From: Paracoccaceae bacterium
Lineage (GTDB): Bacteria > Pseudomonadota > Alphaproteobacteria > Rhodobacterales > Rhodobacteraceae
Reading direction: 5' to 3'
Length of the DNA stretch: 38,305 bases
Assembly: GCA_020628545.1 (NCBI GenBank)
Contig: JAHDEX010000041.1
Span: 1 to 38,305 of the forward strand
Within the stretch, counting starts at the first letter, position 1; the number at the start of each line of letters is the position of its first letter. The notes below the pieces were generated by a model, which saw only the letters and a program-made list of their open reading frames with translations, was not told the DNA's origin and searched no databases. A program made the translations under genes and the position numbers. Positions 15,958-23,931 of the stretch are shown here, in pieces.

Positions 15958-17172
15958 ATGACCATTCTCACATCTATCGAAGGTCAAAAGGACCTGCCAC
16001 GATACTTTGCGCCGATTTTTGACATGTTGGGCAACATGGGGCGCGGGCGGCTCGACATCGTTCTGCCAGATGGGCGCAAGTTCCGCGTTGATGGTAAAGA
16101 CCCGGGCTATGTCGCTGAGGTCCATGTCCACAACCCCGACGTCTTTGCGCGGACTATTCGGGAAGGCGATATGGGGTTCTGTGACGCCTATCTGGATGGA
16201 TCATGGTCCACACCTGACCTCATGGCCTTCATGTACCTGATGCACGACGGCGACGCGGAAGAGATCTACGACGGCTTTCCCGGTCAGTTCTTTGTCCGCG
16301 CCTACGAACGGCTGCGGTTTTGGCTGCAGTCGAATTCGAAGACACAGGCTAAAAAGAACATCTCCTATCACTATGATCTGGGGAACGAGTTCTACAGTCT
16401 TTGGCTTGACGACACGATGACATATTCGTCTGCAAAATTCACAACCGGTCAGGAAAGCACTGAGGCCGCCCAGACCGAGAAATACAAATCGATGGTTGAC
16501 GAGATGGGCGCCCAACCGGGTGACCACGTCCTGGAAATCGGCTGTGGTTGGGGCGGCTTCGCGGAATACGCCGCAAAAGAACGCGGCTTGAAAGTCACCG
16601 GTCTGACAATCAGTGAAGAGCAGTTTAAATATGCCAAGGAGCGTATTGAAAAGGCGGGTCTTTCTGGACAGGTCGATTTCAAGCTGCAAGACTACCGCGA
16701 CGAGACCGGCACCTACGACGGCATCGCCTCAATTGAGATGTTTGAAGCTGTGGGCCAGAAATACTGGCCCGTCTACTTTGACACGGTGCGCGAGCGTTTG
16801 AAGCCCGGCAAGAACGCGACGCTTCAGATCATCACTGTCGCGGATCGGCGTTGGGACGTCTACAGTAGTCGCCCCGACTTCATTCAGAAGTACATCTTTC
16901 CCGGTGGCATGTTGCCAAGCCCTACAAAGCTTCGCGAAGCAGCGACAGAGCAGGGTCTGCAAGTCGCAAAATCCATCGAATTTGGGCCAAGTTATGCCCT
17001 CACGCTCAAGCGATGGTACGATACTTTCAACGAAAAGTGGGAAGAAGCGGCAAAAATGGGCTTTGATGCACGTTTTCGCCGCATGTGGAACTTTTATCTG
17101 ACATCTTGTGCTGCGACATTCGATTCCGGAAATTGTGACGTGACGCAGATCACCCTGACAAAAGCGGCGTAA
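15958..17172 (+). CDS. cfa: Cyclopropane-fatty-acyl-phospholipid synthase
   Basis: A 404-residue SAM-dependent enzyme that adds a methylene bridge to unsaturated acyl chains of membrane phospholipids. The SAM-binding loop is VLEIGCGWGGFAEYAA (about residues 191-206). The upstream QAKKNISYHYDLGNEFYSLW and MTYSSAKF, and the downstream IEMFEAVGQKYWPVYF and KYIFPGG, are family hallmarks. The ATG at 15958 follows ACGGGACGATC. The leader contains an AT-rich patch with CTTAACAAAACGCTAACC at about 15887-15904, probably near its promoter. The trgA start lies 38 bases past the stop, so some read-through is possible. Cfa homologues with other acceptors exist, but the conserved motifs make the standard role most likely. 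Confidence 0.92.
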   Translation: MTILTSIEGQKDLPRYFAPIFDMLGNMGRGRLDIVLPDGRKFRVDGKDPGYVAEVHVHNPDVFARTIREGDMGFCDAYLDGSWSTPDLMAFMYLMHDGDAEEIYDGFPGQFFVRAYERLRFWLQSNSKTQAKKNISYHYDLGNEFYSLWLDDTMTYSSAKFTTGQESTEAAQTEKYKSMVDEMGAQPGDHVLEIGCGWGGFAEYAAKERGLKVTGLTISEEQFKYAKERIEKAGLSGQVDFKLQDYRDETGTYDGIASIEMFEAVGQKYWPVYFDTVRERLKPGKNATLQIITVADRRWDVYSSRPDFIQKYIFPGGMLPSPTKLREAATEQGLQVAKSIEFGPSYALTLKRWYDTFNEKWEEAAKMGFDARFRRMWNFYLTSCAATFDSGNCDVTQITLTKAA

Positions 17173-17210
17173 GACCGGCGACATATCAGGGTGTGTACAG
17201 GAGACAGATC

Positions 17211-17651
17211 ATGCCCACCGCCGCGCGGATGACTGCTGCAATACTGTTTGGATTGCTGGCCTTGGCCTTTGCTGTTGAGGCCGGACCGTATTTTCCTGAA
17301 GCCAAAGAACCGCAATACTGGCTCTACTTGAACGGTGCCGCTGGTGCTGTTGTCGGTTGGATGCTCTGCGGAACAAAAGCGGGCAATGGCTATCGCCCCG
17401 GCCTTGCGAACGGCATTACCACCATCGTCGCCACACTGTTTGCCGTGTTTTTCATCATGTCGTTTGTGGACATGATCAAGAAATCCTTGCGCCGCTCTTA
17501 CGACGGTCCTGTCGAAGCCGTCGTGAATGTGTTTGAGATTATGCTGGAATGGGTCCCGACATTTCTTGTACAGGACCTCGGAGTACTGATCTTCGGAGGC
17601 GCAATCATGGCAGGCTTGATCACTGAATTTGTCGGGAAGCGGCTCCCCTAG
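17211..17651 (+). CDS. trgA: TrgA-family membrane protein
   Basis: A 146-residue protein starting MPTAARM, with probable membrane segments at about residues 7-24, 42-57, 70-92 and 124-140. The start, size and pairing with trgB and cysK match TrgA of Rhodobacter sphaeroides, where the trgAB genes and cysK contribute to high-level tellurite resistance. The biochemical role is unknown. The ATG at 17211 follows AGGAGACAGATC; the in-frame start at 17193 has no such site. The trgB GTG begins one base after this stop codon. Confidence 0.85.
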   Translation: MPTAARMTAAILFGLLALAFAVEAGPYFPEAKEPQYWLYLNGAAGAVVGWMLCGTKAGNGYRPGLANGITTIVATLFAVFFIMSFVDMIKKSLRRSYDGPVEAVVNVFEIMLEWVPTFLVQDLGVLIFGGAIMAGLITEFVGKRLP

Positions 17652-17652
17652 G

Positions 17653-18771
17653 GTGCGGACCTTCCTTTACGGGACTTTGCTGGACGACACGCTGCGCGCC
17701 AGACTGTTGGGTCGTGCGGTTGCAGGTGTGGATGCGCAATTGCGCGGCTACCGCGTCGTGTCGCATGCCGATGAACCCATCCCAGCGCTGGTGGCTGACG
17801 CCTCATCCACAGCCTCTGGGATACTCTTGGACGTTCTGAGCGAAGATGAACTGCAACGCATGGACGCCTATGAGTTTGCGTTCGATTATGCGGTGACAAC
17901 CGTGACAGTCGATGTTGCGGGCACGGCCACAGATGCGCGCGTCTACGTTCCGGGCGACAACTGCGTTCTCTCTGATGCGACATGGTCATTTGATAAGTGG
18001 CTCACAGAAAAAGGCCCTCTTAGTCGGGAGCGCGCCATCGAAATCGGCGCTGCACGACCGCCGCTTGATGCCGAAACCCTGCGCAAACAATGGAAGATGA
18101 TCGGCTCTCGTGCCGCAGCGCGTCTTCGCGCCGCCGAGGAAGAACCGCCCAGCGATCTGCGTTACACGGCCCACCCCGGCGACGCCATCGCCCAGAACAA
18201 AGCCCCGCTTCGCGGTGACTTCTTCAAGTTCAGCCAGTTTGAAATGGTGCATCGCACTTTCCACAACACAACGACTGATCCACTGCCACGCGAGGCCATC
18301 ATCGGCGTCGATGCCGCTATCGTGCTGCCATACGACCCGGTCAGCGACTGTGTGTTGCTCGTGGAGCAGGTCCGCTCGGGTCCTTTGATGCGGGGCGCAC
18401 CAAACCCTTGGGCGTTGGAGCCCGTTGCAGGCATGGTTGATCCCGGCGAAACACCTGAAGACGCAGCCATAAGAGAGACAGCGGAAGAAGCCGACATCTC
18501 CAACTTCACGCTGCGCAAAATGTTCGGTTGCTATCCATCCCCGGGCGGATCCACCGACTATTTCTACTGCTACCTCGCGCTTGGCACGTTGCCAGAGCCA
18601 ACCAGCTACACCGGAGGGATGCCCGAGGAAAACGAAGACCTCCGGATCCACGTGATCCCGTTTTCCGATGCGATGCGCCTTGTGGAAACGGGAGAAGCCA
18701 ATATCGCCCCGCTAATTGCAATGCTTCTTTGGTTGCAGCGCGAACGAGACACGCTGCGCCGCACCGCTTGA
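17653..18771 (+). CDS. trgB: TrgB-like two-domain protein: GGCT-like plus Nudix hydrolase
   Basis: About 372 residues. Residues ~1-110 resemble the gamma-glutamylcyclotransferase/AIG2 fold (VRTFLYGTLLDD, then GILLDVLSEDELQRMDAYE and ARVYVPG). A Nudix domain occupies about residues 190-365; its box reads GMVDPGE...REtAEEADI (about residues 260-282), with Asp in place of the usual Gly near the end. Nudix enzymes of this ADP-ribose-pyrophosphatase type hydrolyse nucleoside diphosphate derivatives; the first domain may act on a glutathione-type amide. The GTG at 17653 directly follows the trgA stop and opens with the GGCT start VRTFLYG; a TTG at 17629 is the longer alternative. A genetic link to tellurite resistance is known from R. 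sphaeroides; the substrate is not known. Confidence 0.85.
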   Translation: MRTFLYGTLLDDTLRARLLGRAVAGVDAQLRGYRVVSHADEPIPALVADASSTASGILLDVLSEDELQRMDAYEFAFDYAVTTVTVDVAGTATDARVYVPGDNCVLSDATWSFDKWLTEKGPLSRERAIEIGAARPPLDAETLRKQWKMIGSRAAARLRAAEEEPPSDLRYTAHPGDAIAQNKAPLRGDFFKFSQFEMVHRTFHNTTTDPLPREAIIGVDAAIVLPYDPVSDCVLLVEQVRSGPLMRGAPNPWALEPVAGMVDPGETPEDAAIRETAEEADISNFTLRKMFGCYPSPGGSTDYFYCYLALGTLPEPTSYTGGMPEENEDLRIHVIPFSDAMRLVETGEANIAPLIAMLLWLQRERDTLRRTA

Positions 18772-18822
18772 GTTTCGCGGGCGCGCGTCCTAAGCAGAAG
18801 GTCCAACAAAAAGGCGACCTTC

Positions 18823-19863
18823 ATGTCTTCAGCAGCCCCCATCAAACCCGATCTTGCAGCGGCCGTGGGAAACACGCCGTTGATCAAACTCCGCGCCGCA
18901 TCAGAGGCGACGGGTTGCACGATCCTTGGGAAGGCTGAGTTCCTCAATCCAGGTCAATCGGTCAAAGATCGCGCGGCACTTTTCATCATCAAAGACGCCA
19001 TCGCAAAAGGTCAACTGCGCCCAGGTGGGACGATTGTCGAAGGGACCGCGGGCAACACAGGGATCGGCCTCGCGCTCGTGGGCGCGTCGATGGGGTTCAA
19101 GACCGTCATCGTTATCCCCGAAACGCAGTCTCAGGAAAAGAAAGACATGATCCGGCTTGCCGGGGCTGAACTGATCGAAGTGCCTGCCGTACCGTACAAG
19201 AATCCAAATAACTACGTGAAGTATTCCGGCCGTCTCGCCTCGAAACTGAACGAGACGGAACCAAACGGGGCCATCTGGGCCAACCAGTTTGACAACACGG
19301 CAAACCGTCAGGCGCACATCGAAACAACCGGCCCAGAGATTTGGGCGCAAACCGATGGCAAAGTTGATGGCTTCATTTGCGCGGCAGGCTCTGGCGGCAC
19401 CGTTGCCGGTGTGGGCATGGCCTTGCAGCCGAAGGGCGTGAAAGTTGGTCTGGCCGATCCGGAGGGCGCGGGCCTGCTGAAACTATTCACTGGGGAAGAG
19501 AACCCGGGCAACTCCATCACCGAAGGAATTGGACAGGGGCGGATCACCGCGAACCTGGAAGGTTTCACACCAGACTTCACCTGCCGTATCCCGGATGCCG
19601 AAGCACTTCCCATTGTCTTTGATCTCCTGAAAGACGAAGGGCTCGTGATGGGCGGCTCGACAGGCGTGAACATCGCAGGTGCCATGGCAATGGCCCGCGA
19701 TATGGGCCCGGGACATACCATCGTGACGATCCTGTGTGACTTTGGCACACGCTATCAGTCCAAGCTCTTCAATGCGGACTTCCTGCGAGAGAAGGGCCTG
19801 CCAGTCCCGGATTGGCTGGTTGCCGAAACACCGGACATGCCGACGGTGTTTGAAGAGGCATGA
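18823..19863 (+). CDS. cysK: Cysteine synthase A (O-acetylserine sulfhydrylase)
   Basis: A 346-residue PLP enzyme that makes cysteine from O-acetylserine and sulfide. The PLP lysine lies in NPGQSVKDRAALFI; the substrate loop is EGTAGNTGIGLALVG, and the phosphate-binding loop is CAAGSGGTVAGVGMAL. It is longer than the ~310-residue enterobacterial CysK and belongs to the extended type that I recall being next to trgAB. Cysteine and thiol supply helps withstand tellurite and other thiol-reactive oxyanions, and the enzyme could also assimilate sulfur released from DMSP in this organism (inference). The ATG at 18823 follows AAAAAGGCGACC. Its stop overlaps the MscS start by four bases (ATGA). Confidence 0.93.
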   Translation: MSSAAPIKPDLAAAVGNTPLIKLRAASEATGCTILGKAEFLNPGQSVKDRAALFIIKDAIAKGQLRPGGTIVEGTAGNTGIGLALVGASMGFKTVIVIPETQSQEKKDMIRLAGAELIEVPAVPYKNPNNYVKYSGRLASKLNETEPNGAIWANQFDNTANRQAHIETTGPEIWAQTDGKVDGFICAAGSGGTVAGVGMALQPKGVKVGLADPEGAGLLKLFTGEENPGNSITEGIGQGRITANLEGFTPDFTCRIPDAEALPIVFDLLKDEGLVMGGSTGVNIAGAMAMARDMGPGHTIVTILCDFGTRYQSKLFNADFLREKGLPVPDWLVAETPDMPTVFEEA

Positions 19864-22226
19864 AGCACCTTTTCACGCTCATCCTTTCGGGGCTGATGTG
19901 GGCGATGTTCTCTGTCGCGGCTGTGGCGCAAGAAGAACCGGCACCAGCGATACAGGGTATTGACTACGAATCCTGGGATGCTGCGGCAGAGCGGATTGAA
20001 GCGCTGGTTTTGCGTAATCAGGCGCGGCCGTTTGTCCTGGAGCGCGCAAGAGACGAATTGGTTGAGTGGCGCACACTCTTCTTTGACGAAGTCGACCGCA
20101 ACGCAGACCGATTGACCACTATTGATGCGCAATTGTCGGCCCTTGGCCCTGCGCCTGAGGAAGGTGCTTCAGAAGCCGCCCCGGTCGCTGACCGCCGGGC
20201 CGAGTTGGAAGCCCAGCGCGAAGACCTTGCGGCACCGAACCTTCTGGTCGCAGAGGCGAACGCGCGCGCCGCCGGCCTGATTAGCGAGATCGAAGGGCAG
20301 CTGAACGACCGCACGACGGATGACATGCTTCTGCGCACGCCGTCACCGCTCAACCCATCCCAGTGGGGCGAAGGGCTGGCGACGCTTGGCAGTGGTGTCC
20401 GAGAGCTTGGGAGCGAAACCACGGTCGGCTTTGGCCGCTTGGCAGGAGCCGAGGACAGGGGCAGCCGGTTGTTCCTCGGGGCTGCACTCTTGATCGCCGC
20501 CGTCGTCCTGATCGCGCGCGGGCGGCGGGCACTGCGCAATCTCATTGGCCCGGGCGAGAGCCGCTTGCAGCATGCAAGCATCGCTATCGCAGACGCGATC
20601 ATCCCACTCATTGGTCTGACGGCCTTGTCCTACGGATTTTCCCAACTCAACATTTTCGGCCTGCGCGGCCATGCGATGTTGCGCATACTTCCTGTGGCAG
20701 GGAGTGTCATCATTCTCAGCATCTGGCTGTGTCGCCAGTTCTTTCCAACAGACGAGCATACCGGCCCGCTGAGACTGCCGGACTACATCAGGCAACAGGC
20801 TCGCTGGATGGCGTCCGCACTTGCGTGGACGGTCGGGTTCTATCTGTTGTTCGAAGCCTTCCTTTCTGCAGGTGACAGCACAAGCGAGATTGTCGCGTTC
20901 TGGACTTTTCCGATCATTGTCGTTCTGGGAATTCTGCTCTTTCGCTTCGCCACGCTCTTGCGCACGCCGCCGCTTGAAAACCCCGACGGGCCGACAAGCC
21001 AAGGGCGCACCCGCAAGGTCATCGGGGGCCTCGCACAGGCCGTGGGCATCATCGCACCGCTTCTTGCGGTTGCCGGATATGGCACTGCCGCGGAATCGTT
21101 GCTCTTCCCAACAATCCTGTCGCTCGCGCTAGTCGGCGTGCTCGTCTATTTCCAATCCCTTGCCAATCTGGCCTTCGATGTCGCCAACCCCGAGGAAGAC
21201 GGCAACCGATACGCGCTGGTTCCGGTTGCCATCGGCTTTGGCATGTTCCTGCTCAGCAGCCCGATTTTTGCGCTGATCTGGGGCGCATCCCGGGCGGATC
21301 TTTGGGCATATTGGACGCGCTTTACCGAGGGCGTCGCTTGGGGTGAAACCCAACTGGCACCTGGCGATGTGCTTTGGCTGATCCTGATCTTTGCCATCGG
21401 CTACTTGCTGACGCAGTTCATCAAGACCAGCCTCAAGATGTCGGTCCTGCCACGCACCTCGCTCGATCTTGGCGCACAGAATGCCATCGTCGCGGGCTTT
21501 GGTTACGTCGGTGTTTTTCTGTCAGCGGTCATTGCGATCACAAGCACTGGTATCGATCTGTCGAACCTCGCCATTGTGGCAGGTGCCCTGTCCGTTGGTA
21601 TCGGTTTTGGGCTTCAGACAGTTGTATCCAATTTCGTGTCCGGGATTATCCTGCTGATCGAAAGGCCTATCAGTGAAGGTGACTGGATTGAAGTCGGCGG
21701 ACAAATGGGGATCGTGCGCGATATCTCCGTCCGCTCAACCCGGATCGAAACCTTCGACCGCACGGATGTGATCGTGCCCAACGCCGATCTTGTCAGCAAT
21801 CAGGTGGTGAACTGGACCCGCGGCAACCTGGCTGGGCGCTTGGTTTTGCCGGTCGGTGTTGGTTATGAAAGCAACGTTGATGAGGTGTTGGAAATCCTGC
21901 GCGACATTGCCGAAAACCACCCAATGGTGATCGTGAACCCGCCACCAGCGGTGCTTTTCCTGAATTTCGGCGCTGATGCGCTTGAGTTTGAAATCCGCGC
22001 GATCCTCCGTGACGTCAACTTCGTCATGTCGACACGATCTGAGATCAATCTCGAAATCGCGAAACGCTTCCGTGAAGCTGGCATCGAAATCCCATTTGCC
22101 CAACGCGACATCTGGTTGCGCAATCCAGAGGTTTTGGGCCATTCTCCTGTCCAAAGCGGGGACAAACCCGTGACTGAGGGAAGTGCAGACGACGACAATG
22201 GCAACCAGGCCGCTTTATCTAAGTGA
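19860..22226 (+). CDS. MscS-family mechanosensitive channel with long N-terminal (DUF3772-like) domain
   Basis: A 788-residue protein. A signal peptide (residues 1-~22, ending VAAVAQEE) leads into a periplasmic, partly coiled-coil region of about 170 residues, rich in Glu, Ala and Arg, which resembles DUF3772. About ten membrane segments follow. The MscS core has the pore helix and beta domain: IVAGALSVGIGFGLQTVVSN, FVSGIILLIERPISEGDWIE, DVIVPNADLVSNQVVNW and a C-terminal alpha/beta domain. Such large MscS channels release solutes on osmotic downshock. The ATG overlaps the cysK stop (ATGA) and the 3' end overlaps the alaX start, so it is part of the trgA-to-23931 run. The link to osmolyte handling with the nearby BCCT and DMSP genes is only suggestive. 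Confidence 0.9.
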   Translation: MKHLFTLILSGLMWAMFSVAAVAQEEPAPAIQGIDYESWDAAAERIEALVLRNQARPFVLERARDELVEWRTLFFDEVDRNADRLTTIDAQLSALGPAPEEGASEAAPVADRRAELEAQREDLAAPNLLVAEANARAAGLISEIEGQLNDRTTDDMLLRTPSPLNPSQWGEGLATLGSGVRELGSETTVGFGRLAGAEDRGSRLFLGAALLIAAVVLIARGRRALRNLIGPGESRLQHASIAIADAIIPLIGLTALSYGFSQLNIFGLRGHAMLRILPVAGSVIILSIWLCRQFFPTDEHTGPLRLPDYIRQQARWMASALAWTVGFYLLFEAFLSAGDSTSEIVAFWTFPIIVVLGILLFRFATLLRTPPLENPDGPTSQGRTRKVIGGLAQAVGIIAPLLAVAGYGTAAESLLFPTILSLALVGVLVYFQSLANLAFDVANPEEDGNRYALVPVAIGFGMFLLSSPIFALIWGASRADLWAYWTRFTEGVAWGETQLAPGDVLWLILIFAIGYLLTQFIKTSLKMSVLPRTSLDLGAQNAIVAGFGYVGVFLSAVIAITSTGIDLSNLAIVAGALSVGIGFGLQTVVSNFVSGIILLIERPISEGDWIEVGGQMGIVRDISVRSTRIETFDRTDVIVPNADLVSNQVVNWTRGNLAGRLVLPVGVGYESNVDEVLEILRDIAENHPMVIVNPPPAVLFLNFGADALEFEIRAILRDVNFVMSTRSEINLEIAKRFREAGIEIPFAQRDIWLRNPEVLGHSPVQSGDKPVTEGSADDDNGNQAALSK

Positions 22227-22932
22227 CGCTTACCAGCGCGAGGCGACACATCGCGTGACCGCCATCACCGATGAAGGTGGGATCGTGCTTGACGCAACAG
22301 TGTTCTACCCAACGTCGGGAGGTCAACCAGGTGACAATGGCTGGCTGCGCTGGGGGCTTGATGAAACGTCAGGTGAGATCGAGATCGGCACGACGGTCAA
22401 AGGGACTGACGGGGCGATTGTACTTGTCCCGGCAGAACCGGTTGAGTTGCCAGCGGTCGGAACACTTGTCCGACAAGAAATCGACTGGGACCGCCGCCAC
22501 CGTCATATGCGCATCCATACAGCACTGCATCTTTTGTCGGTCGTCATTCCCCTACCTGTGACCGGGGGCGCCATAGGTGCCGATAAAGGCCGGCTCGACT
22601 TCGACATGGCAGAGGCACCCGAAGACAAGGCAGCGCTTGAGGATACAATAAATCGCCTGATTGCCTGCGATTTCGCAGTCACTGATGAATGGATCACGGA
22701 AGAGGCGCTCGACGCGAACCCAGACCTCGTCAAAACGCTGCAAGTCAAACCGCCCAAGGGCAGTGGGCGCATTCGCCTTGTCCGGATCGGTCAGGGTGAA
22801 AACACCGCAGACCTGCAACCCTGCGGCGGCACCCATGTCGCGGCCACGTCAGAAATCGGGCCTGTGCGCATCGGCAAGATCGAAAAGAAAGGCAAGCAGA
22901 ACCGTCGTGTCAGCTTGCACCTGACCACATGA
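22198..22932 (+). CDS. Alanyl-tRNA editing protein (AlaX-type trans-editing)
   Basis: A 244-residue stand-alone editing domain related to AlaRS. It hydrolyses tRNA(Ala) mischarged with serine (or glycine). The zinc ligands are visible: His107 and His111 in IHTALH, and Cys209 and His213 in CGGTHV. The N-terminal TVFYPTSGGQPGD matches the beta-barrel part seen in longer (AlaX-M-like) members. The ATG at 22198 overlaps the MscS gene by 29 bp; a GTG at 22183 is an alternative. Its stop overlaps the following ATG (ATGA). Placement beside cysK is a plausible functional link, since serine pools are shared, but this is inference. Confidence 0.9.
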   Translation: MATRPLYLSDAYQREATHRVTAITDEGGIVLDATVFYPTSGGQPGDNGWLRWGLDETSGEIEIGTTVKGTDGAIVLVPAEPVELPAVGTLVRQEIDWDRRHRHMRIHTALHLLSVVIPLPVTGGAIGADKGRLDFDMAEAPEDKAALEDTINRLIACDFAVTDEWITEEALDANPDLVKTLQVKPPKGSGRIRLVRIGQGENTADLQPCGGTHVAATSEIGPVRIGKIEKKGKQNRRVSLHLTT

Positions 22933-23564
22933 AACTGCTTCGACTGGCGCTTTGCGGGGTCTTGGGGCTGCCACCAATGACCGCCAGCGCTGAGACGTTT
23001 GACCGCTGCACCAAGACAGAGACGGGTCAGATCATCGCCGCCTTTGAACGCGCAGAACGTCTGGCCCTCACGGCGACGACGGCCATCGGGCCAAATCCCA
23101 CGTTCAATCGCTGGTTCGGCCCCCACACAAAAAAGTCCGGCGAGGCGGTTCGCGCCAATCTCAAGGCCATGGTCAAAGCCCTGCGCTCGGATCGGATGAC
23201 AGCTGCATGCAAGAACATCGGGCAGGGACTTTGCGCGGATGACACTTTTGCATTTGTTGAGCTGGCCACGCCGCTGACGGTGAACCTCTGCCCCAATTTC
23301 TTCACAATGGACACGATGAAGCAACTGACGCCGGAAAGCGCGCTTTTCGGCAATGGCACCCGGGCTGGCACGATCATCCATGAGGTCAGCCACTTCACCG
23401 AAGTCTCCGGAACCGAGGACATCTGCTATTCGCGCGAAGAATGTGCGGCCATGGCAGTCACCCACCCGGAAGACACGCTGATCAACGCGGACAGTTATCA
23501 GTATTTTGTAGAAGACGTGACATTCTTCGGACTGCACGGCGCGAATGGGACCAACAATGATTAA
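22929..23564 (+). CDS. Secreted M35/lysine-specific-type zinc metallopeptidase (aspzincin)
   Basis: A 211-residue protein with a signal peptide (cleavage near TASAE, residue 21). It carries the aspzincin zinc site: HEVSH at residues 151-155 and GTED at 161-164, so His151, His155 and Asp164 are the expected ligands and Glu152 the catalytic base. An adjacent DICYSREECA and the downstream NADSYQYFVED match lysine-specific metallo-endopeptidases (Peptidase_M35_2-like). Six cysteines follow the signal (27, 94, 102, 121, 166, 172), which suits disulfides in the periplasm or outside. No propeptide is evident. The ATG overlaps the alaX stop (ATGA), and the next gene overlaps its end by 8 bp. Its target is unknown. 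Confidence 0.8.
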   Translation: MKLLRLALCGVLGLPPMTASAETFDRCTKTETGQIIAAFERAERLALTATTAIGPNPTFNRWFGPHTKKSGEAVRANLKAMVKALRSDRMTAACKNIGQGLCADDTFAFVELATPLTVNLCPNFFTMDTMKQLTPESALFGNGTRAGTIIHEVSHFTEVSGTEDICYSREECAAMAVTHPEDTLINADSYQYFVEDVTFFGLHGANGTNND

Positions 23565-23931
23565 CTTTCGGATCGCTTGTCTGGTGACAATGATCGTCTG
23601 CCTGGCGGTATTTGCAATCTTGCTCGTCGCACCGCTCAGCTACGTTGGTGGCTACGGCGCCCCTGCGGACGCCGGCGCAGACTTTATGGGGCGACGCGCG
23701 GCCCCGATTTTTCTGGGACTTGCCTTGGTCACCGGTTTGCTCCGTGGAAGCATTGATCTGACCGTGCAATGGGCGGTCAGCTGGGCGGTCATCGTCGCAT
23801 TTCTGGGGACCGCGCTGACGGGCATCTACGCTTACGCACAAGGTGACGCGGCACAGCCAATCCTGATCGCAGCTTTTGGTGAAATCTTGATTGCGGGCAT
23901 TTTTGCCGTCAGCTTGCGCCGCCCGGGCTAG
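23557..23931 (+). CDS. Small four-helix membrane protein of unknown function
   Basis: About 124 residues with four probable membrane segments (about residues 5-27, 48-64, 70-90 and 98-118) and a short polar loop (GAPADAGADFMGRRAAP) between the first two. The topology resembles the DUF4345 protein at 4187-4531, but I see no shared motif strong enough to name a family. The ATG at 23557 overlaps the end of the peptidase gene by 8 bp; an in-frame ATG at 23545 is an alternative. It ends the seven-gene run that starts at trgA and overlaps the opposing AI-2E-family gene by four bases. Confidence 0.65.
   Translation: MINFRIACLVTMIVCLAVFAILLVAPLSYVGGYGAPADAGADFMGRRAAPIFLGLALVTGLLRGSIDLTVQWAVSWAVIVAFLGTALTGIYAYAQGDAAQPILIAAFGEILIAGIFAVSLRRPG

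Noticed and set aside
17629-17652. TTG start for trgB
   Set aside because: It would overlap trgA by 23 bp and add eight residues before the conserved VRTFLYG start; the GTG at 17653, directly after the trgA stop, fits better.
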